Origin: Persicaria tinctoria
Lineage: Eukaryota; Streptophyta; Magnoliopsida; Caryophyllales; Polygonaceae
DNA length: 64,000 nt
Assembly (NCBI GenBank): GCA_037127255.1
Contig: JBANSL010000010.1
Span: 27,236,620-27,300,619 of the forward strand
Direction: 5' to 3'
A program made the position numbers and the translations under genes. Below, piece after piece: positions 11,263 through 22,315 of the stretch (position 1 is its first letter; the number at the start of each line of letters is the position of its first letter). The notes beneath the pieces are model-generated. The model saw only the letters and a list, made by a program, of their open reading frames with translations. It was not told the DNA's origin and ran no database searches.

Positions 11263-11392
11263 AGCCAGAAGAAGCAGATCAGCCTTGAGGAATTACCATA
11301 TTTGTAATGAGGAGAGTAGAAAGGAAGGAGACCACGAAGATGGGGAGATTTTTGAAATTGGTCAGCCTTCAGGCAAGTCTTTGAAATCCTTG
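11263..11392 (+). pseudogene. captured exon, PSP/ZCCHC8-type, with nonsense change
   Basis: Splicing from the exon ending at 10489 into the AG at 11261-11262 keeps frame and gives EPEEADQP, a stop (TGA), then GITIF. The PSP-domain family continues after GYL with an acidic run and DQPSGITIF, so TGA replaces the Ser codon (TCA to TGA fits). Further on, EDGEIFEI appears in a shifted frame. A GTATGT donor follows at 11393. A decayed copy of a host RNA-processing gene, kept with its introns, so captured at DNA level. Confidence 0.55.
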
Positions 11393-13495
11393 GTATGTTT
11401 ACAGTTTACTATGAAGTGGGCTGCCTCTATTTTTTTTTAATGGAGGTTTCAAGGCCATCTCCACCAATTTTCTGAATTTGAGATTTTTTCAAAGGGTACA
11501 AAATGTGTTTTTTTAATCTTTTTCATCCTTTTCCAGTGATACGTAATCGGTTTTCTCTCGACTTCAATTTTCTTGATTCGTTTATCTTATGCCACAAATT
11601 CTAAGTTGTTCTCCAAGTCCGCTATCTTGTCCAATTTCTAGTTGATTTGCATAAAATGACTAGCTGGATGCGTGCCTTATTTTGCATATGAATGAGCTTT
11701 ATTCATATGTTTTAGAGAACATATTTATGAATGATTAGTTGGATGCATGTCTGATTAACAAGTGTTAATTGATTATTTTAGATTGTTGTCCTACCTCAAC
11801 CCTTTTTATGTGAATAAATGGTCCATCCATGTTTGGTTTCTGTAAATAAAAGAACGGATGGTATATGTGTGAGATTTTGGGAGTAGTTCCTTTTTGGGCT
11901 AAGTGAGAAAAAAAAAACGGATCAGATGATGTTTGGTTGCCATGTCAGAATTCGGTCCGGCCAAGTACAATAGCTTTTGAATGAACATGCAGTGATGCTT
12001 TTGTTAGCCTATTTCCCTGGAATTCATACCATTCATTTGATGCTTTAGTATTTAGGCTTTATCAATTCTTTATGTCTCAAGTATGTGCTTATGCTTCTTC
12101 TATATCATCTTAAACATCCATTATTGTCTTCTCAAGTGTTATAATTTCTGCACATGTGTATTTGGTTCCTTGTTGAGGTCTTCATCTTTGGTTGACACCC
12201 TTTTCCCTTTTCTAATAGAAAGAGAGTTATTACTAGCAAAGGTGAGGCTGGTTGTCTCAATATAGGTGATGGAACAAAGATAATTTCTTTTCCACTTCCT
12301 TTGGTGAGAATACTCTTCTTATTTTTCAGCTTTTGAATGAGAAAATTGCAACTTCTATTAAGAAAAAGAAAAAAAGTCTTATTTATGTGATTTAACTGAT
12401 TTTGTAACTTCTTATCTTTATGAGCTTGTATCCATTTTATTTGATCTCCTTCATCAGTCTAAATTAAATACACCAAAGATTATGATTCCTCTAAGATGTT
12501 GTTTGCAGCATGTTGTTGTAGGAGGAAATCGAGACTTGCAATTCAAAATATATATAAAGTAAAGCAAACCAGATTCCGTTCCTTGCAAATGATTACAAGA
12601 CCTCCTCCTGATTTAGCAGCGGGAAGTCATGATCGATCCTCGAGGAAGCACGTCAGCGGATCTCAGGTAGCGGAAAGATCTCAGCGAAGTCGACCAGAAG
12701 ATTCCTCGATATCGAGTAAAGTACTCGATATCGACTAACCTGTTGACTAAAACAGAAAGCAGAACGAAACAGAAAACAAAAACCAACAGAAAGTACTCGA
12801 TCTCGACAAAATCAACTCGACATCGACAAGATTTCCCCGATGTCAACTAAAAACTCCTCGAAATCGACTAAAAAGAAGAACTTAAATTGCAACCTTTCAC
12901 AACACGGAATACGAATTTCGATGAAATAAATCAATAACATAAAGACTTCCAAGATCAGGGTTTCAACACCACAACGATAACAATGCAAAATAACACATAA
13001 AGGCATAAAAGATCATGCTTTTTATCAAATAACTTTCGTTATTAACAAATAGGAAGATAAAGGCTTTCGCATAAACCCTAATTGTTACTAACCATTTTCA
13101 CATAATTAATCCAAGTTGCATTAAGATCACTTTCGCTTCAATAACACAAACAAGGATCACCTTCAACTTTCGCAAAAGAATCATGCTTTCAGGGATAGAA
13201 GACGAATTCGCATAAAAAGATCAAACTTTTACTGCATCATCTCACATGGCTATCGCCGGGCTCACCCAGACCCTAGAAGTGGGTTGGACTACTCGCTCTT
13301 CATCATAAAGAAACTCATCTAAAATTTCAGGAAAATAAATTGCATTAAATAAACTAAATAAAACTTACAACCGATCAAAGACAAACCATTTCTCAACACC
13401 TTATCTCCTCTCGCCACAAGCTCTCTCTCTCTCTCCTACTTACTTGATGTAATTGGAACTAGAATTGAATGAATGAAAATCAATCTCTAAGGCTT

Positions 13496-13503
13496 TATTT
13501 ATA
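13496..13503 (-). promoter_or_regulatory. LTR TATA box
   Basis: TATAAATA on the minus strand at the same place as in the three other LTR copies of this family (29271, 36536, 57171). Confidence 0.55.
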
Positions 13504-13536
13504 GGCTTCATTCCCTCTCTAATTAGGAAAGAATTA

Positions 13537-13771
13537 CTCCCTCCGTTCCAAAATACATGGGTTTTTAGTTTTCGGCACATTTTTTAAGGAGTGAAAAACT
13601 ATATGAAATATTATTTTTTTAATTAAAATTTTTATATAATTTGATACCTATTAGTAATAAGTATCAAATGATATAAAAAAATTGATTAAAAAAATAATAT
13701 TTCATTGAGTTTTTCGCTCCTTAAAAAACGTGTCAAAAAGGAAACGCCCATGTATTATGGAACGGAGGTAG
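13537..13771. mobile_element. Stowaway-type MITE in Athila LTR
   Basis: About 235 bp, starting CTCCCTCCGTTCC and ending with its inverse (GGAACGGAGGTAG), flanked by TA on both sides (13535-13536, 13772-13773). The interior is a long imperfect AT-rich inverted repeat. The homologous LTR at about 57200 lacks it, giving an empty site. Typical of Tc1/mariner-derived Stowaway elements. Confidence 0.88.
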
Positions 13772-15754
13772 TACCTATCTATATCTATATCTATCTATCT
13801 AATTACTTAAGATAAAATAATGGAATAAATAATTAAATCAACTAGGACTATATCTAATGTGGATAAAATATCTTCTTTCTTGACTGGATAGCACTTGATA
13901 GATCTTGATAGAATTTCATCTCAAAAATATCACCATTAGACTCGGGATAGAAACTTAACAAGAACTGGATAGCTCGATGTCGGCCACTGGGATTTCCTCG
14001 ATATCGAGTAGAATTCCTCGATATCGAGTAGCACTTTTCTCGTCTTCTGCTCGACAACTCGATTCCGGCTTCTGAACAACACATCAACTTGGCTTTTCCT
14101 CGACATCGAGTAAATTTCCTCGACGTCGACGAACATCTTCAGCTCCTAGCTTCACTTGTCGATGTCTGGTGCTCAGCTCGATTTGGCTTCCTCGATATCG
14201 AGTAAAATACCTCGATATCGAGTAAATCTCTCAGCTCTGCTCGATTCTTGGTTATCTGAGTGGAAATCGACTTGACTGGTACTCCATATCGACTAAGCTT
14301 TGGTCGAAATAGACCAAAAATTGTCGAGTAGATTTTCTTGCTTCTAGCTCAATTTGTCCTGGTTCCACTGCTCCTTAACTTTGGACTTCTGTAGTTGACT
14401 TCGAGCTTTTCTCCTTTCTCATAATTGCTTTAAATTACTTCGATTTCTGCAAAATTAAACAAAAACTGGTGTAGATTCCATAATTTGGCAAATAAACATA
14501 AACTACATAGATTTTGTACTATTCTGACCCAAATGCATGAAATGTATGCAGAAAATGATATAAAAGTAACTATAAAACATGGCGAATTAGGCTTACAACA
14601 AACACCCCATATTTAAGCTTGCTTGTCCTCAAGCAATACTTTTATTTGTCATACAGGGGAAGAAATCAAAACTCTCAACATCTTAGATTCATTCTCATAT
14701 AACCCTGCAATCAATTACCATCCTCGAAAAGGTACTAGTGTCACAAATCCATGCATGTGCAATTTATAAGCAACATCTACTCACAAAAGGAGGGTTATGC
14801 AAAACATTCATAAGTGACAAATCATTAATAATCAAGATGACTTTAATTTAAGCTTAAATAAGGAGTAGATTGGTAAAAGGCTAAAGATGGGCAAATTTTT
14901 GGCAATGTGGTGTTAATGATCCGGGGAAATGAAGTATTTTCCAAACTTTTATACCACATTCCTTCTTCATAAGAATCATCACCTTTCTCTCAACGCTTAC
15001 TGCTTTTTTCAATATTATGTTTTTACCTCTCTAACCTCAGCACTGCCTTCTCGCGAGTCGCAAACATGAGTGTCATGAATGGCCCCGGATACTTAGTGCG
15101 TTGGACTCCTCACATGTGTGTCCCATCTCACTGAATTATTATCTCAGTAAGCAGGGTCGATCTACCTTTATCTCCTGAGGTGTTCGGATTTTCTTTCACT
15201 CATTAAATTTTCCATAATTTTCAATTTCCTACCAAACTGCATATAATACTCAAACATGTAAACCATGCCATACATGGGCAATCAGGGCAGTTTTTTCAGT
15301 TGGAATGTATCCTCTTCCTACAAGGGATCAGCTTCTCACAAAGCTGAACGAAACGGGTGGGTCGGTGTTCATTCTTATCCTTCACAGACGAGGCTTGGGC
15401 CTGAGTGTATTATATATCTAACATTTATGTTTTGGCAGATCAAAACCGCCGACGAGAGGATGAGAAGATACACCACCAGAAACATAACTTTAGTTTGGTA
15501 AAAATTGATCCTCGAAATCATCAGGTTCCATGCCCAGTAGAACACCAACACTTGCATGACCGTCTATTCCCTATCGAAGACACAGGTTCTTGTATCATAT
15601 TGTTGTAGTCTACATGTTGGAATGGTTTAGTTTTAAATTCACATTGAGTTATTAAATGTAATGATTGCTACTTTATTATTGAATAAAAGTATGGTATTTC
15701 ATATTTATATGGTGATATTACTATAAATATTCAATGGAACGATGGCCTTATATA

Positions 15755-16305
15755 TCTGTAACCGCTGCCATAGAGTAGAAACAACATTATCCCTAGTAAA
15801 CCGCTACAAAATCTCAATAACCGCTGCCACAGAGGACCAAAACCGCTTCCATACATATAAGAACCGCTGCCATATATACACATACTCGCTTCTATAGGAT
15901 ACCAAAAGCATTATCTCTTCCTAGTAGACCGCTGCCAAATTGTCATTAAACCGCCGCCAAATCTCACTAACCGCCACTACAGAGAACCAAAACCGCTTCC
16001 AAAGATGTCAAACCGCCGTCATAGGGTCCATAAATCGCTTCTATAATCTTCTTTAAACCGCTGCCTAAACCACGTTTACTCGCTTCCATTGTTCTCTCAC
16101 ACAAATGTCCCCAGAGACTTTGTGCTAGCGGTTTTAAGTACTTTTTAGCAACGGCCTCACCCTCTTACAATAGGCGATGCCATAGGCTTCTTAAACCGCT
16201 GCCATAGGTCTATAGCAACGGGAGTAGATGGCACGGTCTAAAAACCGCTGCCAAAGGGCTTAGGCCGCAGTTACAAGGCTTTAGGCAGCGGTTTTTGATC
16301 GCCGC
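15755..16305 (-). repeat. right subterminal repeats of CACTA I
   Basis: More than a dozen copies of AACCGCTGCC/AACCGCTTCC-like motifs, inverted relative to the left array. The array is longer than the left one, an asymmetry common in CACTA elements. Confidence 0.85.
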
Positions 16306-16331
16306 TAATGGTCAGAATTGCAGTAGTGTGG

Positions 16332-17223
16332 TGCCGGTTTTCAATTTCAGACATTGATCCATTCCAATTAATTAAGCATTTGACCGATTTAATTAGATCG
16401 GAATCAAATTCCAATCAGCGTATGAAATCGATTGACTTGAAACCAGTTGGCGGCCTTTACGGTGAACTAATTTCACCAAAGTGGAAGTGCTTCTGTCAAA
16501 AAAACTTCGTACTTTCACACATTAGGTTATGATCTCATATCGCAATTTTAATTTCGATCTTGAACTAGTTTCACTTATCAAAATTTATCCATCCAATCAA
16601 TTAAAATCTTAATTTTAATCATATTAATTATTCCATATATTAAAGATATTGCTAAATTGAATCAAAACTGAACAAGAAAAGCAATCGATCACATCAATTA
16701 TTCCATGCATGAATTGATATGAATGATATAGAAAGGGAAAAGTCGTACCTTTCTTGTGCATAGCCTTGATTCGAAATTACCTTTGGCAAAAGAGCCTCAA
16801 GCGCGACTCTCTACTTGGTCCACACAAGTCCGTTTGCTAGAATGAACGATCGAATGATTACACTCACACCTAACACTTTAGGGATGGGAGTGGATATTTG
16901 GTGGGAGAAGAAAAGAGGCACAATCCCCAAAAACTAGGTTAAGACTTATTCTCAACAAGTCTCCTTTTATAATGTAGAAACTAGGTCAACTTATTCCTAA
17001 TCAGTCACCTTTATCTTTTATCTTCTATCCACAATATCTTTCCATAAAGATATTATATCAACAATAATAACTTATTATTATCATTAATCAATTATCCAAT
17101 TCCTAATACTCTTTTGTGTGTGACCTTATAGGACCCGAATAAAATAGCAATACATTAAATCTAATTTAATCTATAAATTATAGTTGGCTTCTAGCAAAGT
17201 ACTATAATTACCTAAATTTTTCA
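16332..17223. other. AT-rich spacer, no gene seen
   Basis: Stop-rich in all frames apart from a short plus-strand stretch overlapping the CACTA end. No repeat or RNA gene recognised. Confidence 0.5.
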
Positions 17224-17379
17224 GATTATAAAGGAAACATTTGGTGAAATATCCATTTACAAAGTATAATTAAGTAAATGTCCATTTTTGTTTTGTTATT
17301 AAGTAAATGTCCATAATAATTTCATAATCCCAAAATACCCCTCTTTTAATTTTTCACATTTAACCCACCCCTTTCCTCC

Positions 17380-17720
17380 CTCTTTTGCCCTAGTCGCCCG
17401 CCATTGACGAAAAAGTTCCCTCTCGCTCTCTCTCTCTGACTCTGCCCCGTCGACAAGCGCTCCTCCCGCTCAACCTATCCCCTCGAATATCCATGGTACG
17501 CACTCTCCGTCTATCCTCCAATCCTCGTCGTCGTCGTCCTCTTCCTCCACCACCACCGACTGCGAATCCTCCTCCCCCATCCTCTCGTTGTCCCTGATTC
17601 CACCGACGTAGACATAGGAGACCACGACAACACCTCACCTCCAGATCTCGAATCCGACACCGAGCACCGTTGCCATTGCCTCCTAGAACTCGATCTCCCA
17701 CCCCCGTGAGTTTCAATTGA
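17380..17720. other. GC-rich block in MULE, possible captured gene fragment
   Basis: A sharply GC-richer stretch in an AT-rich element, with CT-repeats resembling a plant 5' leader and an ATG at 17492. The frames are Arg/Pro-rich on both strands and show no known domain. Pack-MULEs often carry such blocks near one end. Confidence 0.3.
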
Positions 17721-17989
17721 TTTTGCCTCTTCCAAACAGAGTAACTAAGTTGGTTTATAGCTTCTCCTGGAACTCGGAATTTAATTTCTCCGGTTTATAG
17801 CTTCTCAAATGAGAATGTTTATAGCATCTCGAATTAAACAAATTGCCATTTGGAGTGTGAACAATTAAGTTAACTAAATGGACATAATTTGACCAAATAC
17901 TTGTTATGTTGTAAACTTATTTGGAGTTGATTCATACGAATTTGATGGATAGATTGTTGAAGACATTAGTGAAATACATTATTTTGTAA

Positions 17990-19760
17990 TTGATGACAAT
18001 ATTTTGTCGTTTGTGACAATAGATTACTCTTTGCTTAGTCTTAACCTCTCTATGGTCTAATGTTTTGTCGTTGGTGACAATAGATTACTAACAAGAGGTT
18101 AGTGAAAATATAGTGGTGACAATGTACTATAATTGGTGACAATTGGTTGGTGACACTCTTATGTCGTTGGTGACAATATATTACTTACAAAAGGTTGATG
18201 ACAAAAGGGTGGTGACATTGTTTTTGTAGTTGGTGACAATAGGTCGATGACACTGTTATGTCATTGGTGACAATATATTACTTATAAGAGGTTGATGACA
18301 ATAGGGCGGTGACATTGTTTTTGTGGTTGGTGACAATATGTCCGAAAAAATAATCTAGTGACATTGTTCCATAAGAAAAAATTCCACCATCAATTGTCAC
18401 AAAAAAAAAAAAAAATTGTCACCAAAAAAGATTTCCCTAACTATCACCGGGAAAAAAAAGACTTTATAATAATATTGTGACAATAGAGGGTGGTGATAAT
18501 TTTCTCTATTTAGGGATAATAAATTGGTGCCAATGTTTTTAAGTTGGTGACAATTGGTTTATGACAATGTTTGGTGACAGTGTTCACTTGTTGGTGAAAA
18601 TAATATGATGATAGTGTTTCGTAGTTGTTGACAATAGGTTGGTGACAACATTTTCTAGTATGACAATTAAGTATAACAAAGTTAAACTTTACATCAAAAT
18701 TCATCTACTTAGGTGTTATTATTGTAATAAAAATGCGTTAATATTAGATGACAACTGTGATGCCATTATAGTATTGTACATCAAATTGTTCGTTTGCTCA
18801 AGTTTAACCCCCCTAGGGTCTATGTTCCCCTATTCTAGGGTTTCGGTTTCGCAACAAAAATGTGTTAATATTAGATGACAAATCTGATAACATTGGTATT
18901 GTACACACATTTTTTGGTCTACGGTTTAGAATTTAGGGTTTAGGGCCTTGGCCCTAAACCCTAAAGACTAAACCCTAAACTATACTATACATCAAATTTT
19001 CGTCTGCTTAGGTTTAGCCCCTCTTGGGTCTAAGATCCCCTTATTCTAGGGTTTCAGTTTTGTAACAAAAATGTGTTAACATTAGATGACAAATGTGATA
19101 ACATTAGCATTTGTAAACATTTTCGTTTGATGAAAGTGCTTTGTAGTTGGTGACAATTGGTTGGTGACACTGTTTTGTCGTTGGTGACAATTAATTTCTA
19201 AAAATAGTTGGTTGACACTAGATTGATGACAAAGTTTTGTACTTGGTGACAGTAGATTATTGACTAAAGCTTGATGAAAATAGGTTGGTTACACTTTTTT
19301 ATTTTTGGTGTCAATAGATTACTGAAAAGAGGTTGGTGATAATGTTTTTCATAAGTTGGTAACAATATGAAAACAGTGTTCTATAGTTGGTGACAATGTC
19401 TTGGTGATGTATAATGTTATGGTGACAATTTTTTTAAGGTTATAATATCATGGTGACAATATATTGTCATCAACCTTGTCATTAATAGTTGTCACCAACA
19501 ATTGTCATCAGGAAAACATCTATTGGCAGAAAAACCCCATTTTTCACCGAGGAAAAGTGTTAATGACAGTTGTCACTGGAAGAAAATCAATTGTCACCCA
19601 AATTTTTTTGTCACCAACAATTATCACAAGAAAAAAAAGAAAATCAATTGTCACTAGAAAAAATTTTCCCCTAACTGTCATCGGAAAAAATAAAATGTCA
19701 CAAAAAATCAATTGTCACCACAATAACTGTCACAATTAACTGTCACCGGAAAAATAAACT
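17990..19760. repeat. mirrored array of TTGGTGACAAT repeats
   Basis: Dozens of degenerate copies of TTGGTGACAAT. In about 18000-18340 and 18530-19460 they run on the plus strand; near 18390-18450 and from about 19465 to 19745 they run in reverse (ATTGTCACCA). The whole region could fold on itself. Repeats are interrupted by AT-rich unique DNA around 18660-19120. Confidence 0.8.
18932..18965. repeat. perfect palindrome of two telomere-type repeats
   Basis: TTTAGGGTTTAGGGCC, two T residues, then GGCCCTAAACCCTAAA: 16-bp perfect arms with a 2-nt loop. TTTAGGG is the plant telomere repeat. More degenerate CCCTAAA copies follow to 18979. Confidence 0.9.
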
Positions 19761-19810
19761 CACCTATCACAAAATTATATGGATATTTACCAAATTTAAC
19801 CGATTATAAA

Positions 19811-20442
19811 TCTCCATTCTTAATCCTATTATATCATTAGTATTTTACACATCAATTAAAGGACATAAATTCCTTCAATTCAGACGATATCTGGGTCGTA
19901 GTAGCGTTGTCTATAGATGATAGAGAGATAAGAGCTCTCAATTTTCGACTGTGAAGTGAACGAGATGTGGAAGAAGGGATGGATGGAGGTGAGATGCGAA
20001 CTAGGGAGGGATTACAGAGGTAGGGGATGGAGGTGAGAAGCAGGCTAAAAAGTGACAGGGTTTTATTGAATTGTTTTAAACGCGCCCTACAAAAGCAGCA
20101 GGTGAGATTGGAGCTTTTTTCACATTTTTTTTAAATCACCCTATTGACGTGGCATAATCTTGACCTTTTATTTTCTTAAGATCGATGATCCAGATTTATG
20201 CACAAGGTACACTCTAAACCTTGTGCACAATTAATCCATACTATATATATGTGGGAAAGAGTTAAAAATGTAAAATATCTTTAGGGTGTAAAATTGCTTA
20301 AGGTGTAAAATTTAGTATTTTTAATCAAAACGCGCGCTCACCCATCAGGTTTTCAAACGAAGACCGCAAGCCAAAGGAAAGCAAAAGGAACAAGGGAAGG
20401 AGCTTCATAGCCAACCCAATCCATGTGGCTCATCCGGTTTGA
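19811..20442. other. spacer before LINE
   Basis: No gene seen. A GC-richer piece from about 20330 may be the LINE 5' untranslated region; the LINE 5' end cannot be fixed because no clear target duplication was found. Confidence 0.3.
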
Positions 20443-20855
20443 CCATGGAAGAGAAGATGGCCGAGGCTAATGGCAAGGGTGTCGTAGATGCTACCAAAGA
20501 CAACACCATGGGCACCAATGATAAAGGAGCTAACACTTCCACTCAAGAAGATGACAACACCAAGGTAAATACCACTCCTAATGTCGCATCTTCTTTGATT
20601 GATACTAATTGTGATAATGATGTTGCAAGGACCAATGAGAGTTATGGAAAACAACCAAATGACGACAAGCCTAGGAGTGGTAGGAGAAGGAGGAGACCAA
20701 AAAACAAGAAACCAAAGGAGCAACCGCTTGTGCATGAGGAAGGAGAGACGGTAACACACTTGGAAACAAAGGTAAGTACCCCTCCCAATAGCCATGCCAC
20801 GCGATCAAAATCTCCCCCCCCCCCCCCCCCCCCCGAACAGGTTGAGAGATGTTGA
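20443..20855 (+). pseudogene. LINE ORF1-like basic protein, truncated
   Basis: About 137 codons: acidic/Asn/Thr-rich N-terminus, then a strongly basic block (SGRRRRRPKNKKPK), then a Pro run encoded by 21 consecutive C residues (20814-20834). After the C-run the expected continuation is present in another frame but has stops, so the frame was probably lost by slippage in the C-run. No CCHC knuckle or RRM is seen; the identification rests on place upstream of ORF2 and basic composition. Confidence 0.5.
20814..20834 (+). repeat. 21-base C homopolymer
   Basis: Twenty-one consecutive C residues within LINE ORF1. Assembly length in such runs is uncertain. Confidence 0.85.
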
Positions 20856-21168
20856 TGCCATGGAGGTCGCTACTTCGGACTTAGATGTGTCTTCTTCGGA
20901 TGGGTTGGAAGACCTAAAATGATGAAGATGGCGCATCCATCCACACATGGCGTAGTGAGAGTGATGTGGAGGTGGAAAACCAGCCGGCCTTCACCAAGGT
21001 CGTATCTAAGAGAGAAAAGAGGAGATTGGCGAAAGAGAGGAATGGAGGTAAAGTGGTGATTTGTGGGTTGAGGGCCGAGCCTAAATGGCCTCTAAAACAG
21101 GGATCCAACAATTCTAGCTAGGCTGGCCGTGAAGACAAGGGGATCCGGAAACACAAAAACGGGTATTT

Positions 21169-22314
21169 ATGAAGATCATAGCATGGAACGTGAAGGGGTT
21201 GAAACTACCCCTGAAACAAAAATGTGTGAGAAGCTTGGTTCGGAGCCATGATGCTAAGGTATGTGGCTTTCTTGAAACTAAAGCTCACGAAGGTCGTTTT
21301 AATGTTTCGAAGTTTATGTCTTCCCCCTTTCCCCTTTGGGAACATGCCTCTAATTTCCACCTAGACCCTAGAGGAAGGATGCTCCTTATGTGGGATCCCA
21401 ACTTTGTCCACTTAAATGTGGTTGAGGTTGGTGTCCAACACATGGGCTGCATTTTGAAGGATATGTCTACGGGTGTTGAGATGGGGGTGTGTTTCATCTA
21501 TGGACTCCATTCGGTTGTCCATAGAAGAGGAATATGGGAAGCTTTGGTTAACCTCTTATGCAGATTTTTGCTCCCTTGGATGGCTTTGGGGGATTTCAAC
21601 AACGTCATGAGCTTTGAGGAGAGGATAAACGACGTCCCGGTTACAAACTATGAATGCAAGGACATGGTTGAAGCTTGCCAAAACCTTGGTTTGATCGACT
21701 CTCCCTTCAATAGTGATAGTTTGTTTACTTGGTCAGATGGTAAAATTTCTAGCAAGATTGATAGGGTGCTTATTAATGTCGAATGGGTCAATAGGAACCT
21801 CTTTTTCCACACTTACTACCCGGCTTCGTGGGAGCTCTCCGACCACAAGCCGACGGTTGTTTCTTTGTGGAGGAATGAGAGGAAGAAAGGGGGAATGTTC
21901 AAATTCCTTAACCTTTCGAGCCAAGACGAGAAGTTCCTTAAGATTGTAAGGGCTAATTGGAATGTGCCTAGAGGAGGGTCATTCCAAATTCGCCTTTGCA
22001 ATCTTCTCAAGGGGCTCAAAATACCCCTTAAGGCGCTGAATTGCAAGCAGTACACTCACATCACCGAGAGAGCCAAAAGAGCCAATGAGGACTTGGCTTC
22101 GGCAATGGAAGAGGCGGTGGCTAACCCTAGTTGTGACGAAGCGAAGGATGCCTTAACGAGTGCAAGGTCCCTAGCTAATCGGCTCAACAAAGTGGAACAT
22201 GCCTACTTGAGAGAACATGCCAAAGCTAAGTATATTCTCCTTAGTGACCAATGCAACAAGTATTTTCACTCTTTAATGAAGTTTAATAATCATCGGAAGC
22301 ACATTTATGACTAA
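21169..22314 (+). CDS. LINE ORF2, endonuclease domain
   Basis: 381 codons from ATG. The exonuclease-endonuclease-phosphatase fold is clear: WNVKGL near the start (metal-binding Asn), FLETKA (catalytic Glu), GDFNNVMSFEERIN (Asp and Asn), and SDHKPTVV (catalytic SDH). In L1 elements this domain nicks the target DNA to prime reverse transcription. The downstream linker is Ala/Lys-rich. The frame ends at TAA 22312-22314, caused by one extra base nearby; the correct continuation is in the frame starting at 22316. Confidence 0.85.
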   Translation: MKIIAWNVKGLKLPLKQKCVRSLVRSHDAKVCGFLETKAHEGRFNVSKFMSSPFPLWEHASNFHLDPRGRMLLMWDPNFVHLNVVEVGVQHMGCILKDMSTGVEMGVCFIYGLHSVVHRRGIWEALVNLLCRFLLPWMALGDFNNVMSFEERINDVPVTNYECKDMVEACQNLGLIDSPFNSDSLFTWSDGKISSKIDRVLINVEWVNRNLFFHTYYPASWELSDHKPTVVSLWRNERKKGGMFKFLNLSSQDEKFLKIVRANWNVPRGGSFQIRLCNLLKGLKIPLKALNCKQYTHITERAKRANEDLASAMEEAVANPSCDEAKDALTSARSLANRLNKVEHAYLREHAKAKYILLSDQCNKYFHSLMKFNNHRKHIYD

Positions 22315-22315
22315 G

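Larger units (their letters stand above)
12514..14600 (-). repeat. Athila-like LTR with TCGANNTCGA clusters
   Basis: Starts TGTTGTAGGAGGAAATCGAG and ends GCTTACAACA, about 2.09 kb including a MITE. It has motif clusters at 12703-12870 and 13973-14330, with TATAAATA (minus, 13496-13503) between them. Most motif copies here have the core TCGATATCGA. Confidence 0.8.
12514..15240 (-). mobile_element. truncated Athila-like element inside CACTA I
   Basis: A complete LTR (12514-14600) followed by about 640 bp of internal 3' region (14601 to about 15240) that aligns with 30394-31020 of the Athila element described below. In element sense (minus) this is the end of the internal region plus the 3' LTR. 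The other LTR and all coding parts are missing. The internal side is cut abruptly, so no target duplication can be assigned. Confidence 0.8.
9156..16328. mobile_element. CACTA (En/Spm) transposon I, non-autonomous, gene-carrying
   Basis: Left end CACTACTACAATTC and right end, read inward, CACTACTGCAATTC form terminal inverted repeats. The flanking triplet TGG is present on both sides (9153-9155 and 16329-16331), the 3-bp duplication expected for CACTA elements. Subterminal repeats of GGCAGCGGTTT fill about 9180-9370, and their reverse complement AAACCGCTGCC fills about 15755-16300, which are the usual transposase binding arrays. No transposase is seen. The body holds exon-like pieces of a host gene (9626-9811, 10455-10489, 11263-11392) and a secondary retrotransposon insertion. 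Confidence 0.92.
17233..19801. mobile_element. Mutator-like element (MULE), non-autonomous
   Basis: The 9-mer GATTATAAA is present on both sides (17224-17232 and 19802-19810), the duplication length of Mutator-like elements. The ends are inverted: GG-AACATTTGGTGAAATATCC on the left against GG-TAAATTTGGT-AAATATCC read inward from the right. No transposase is present. The interior has a GC-rich block (about 17380-17710) and a long array of GGTGACAAT repeats. Confidence 0.88.

Noticed and set aside
12514..14600. Reading the fragment in CACTA I as a clean solo LTR
   Set aside because: About 640 bp of internal sequence is attached (14601-15240), so it is a truncated element, not an LTR-LTR recombinant.
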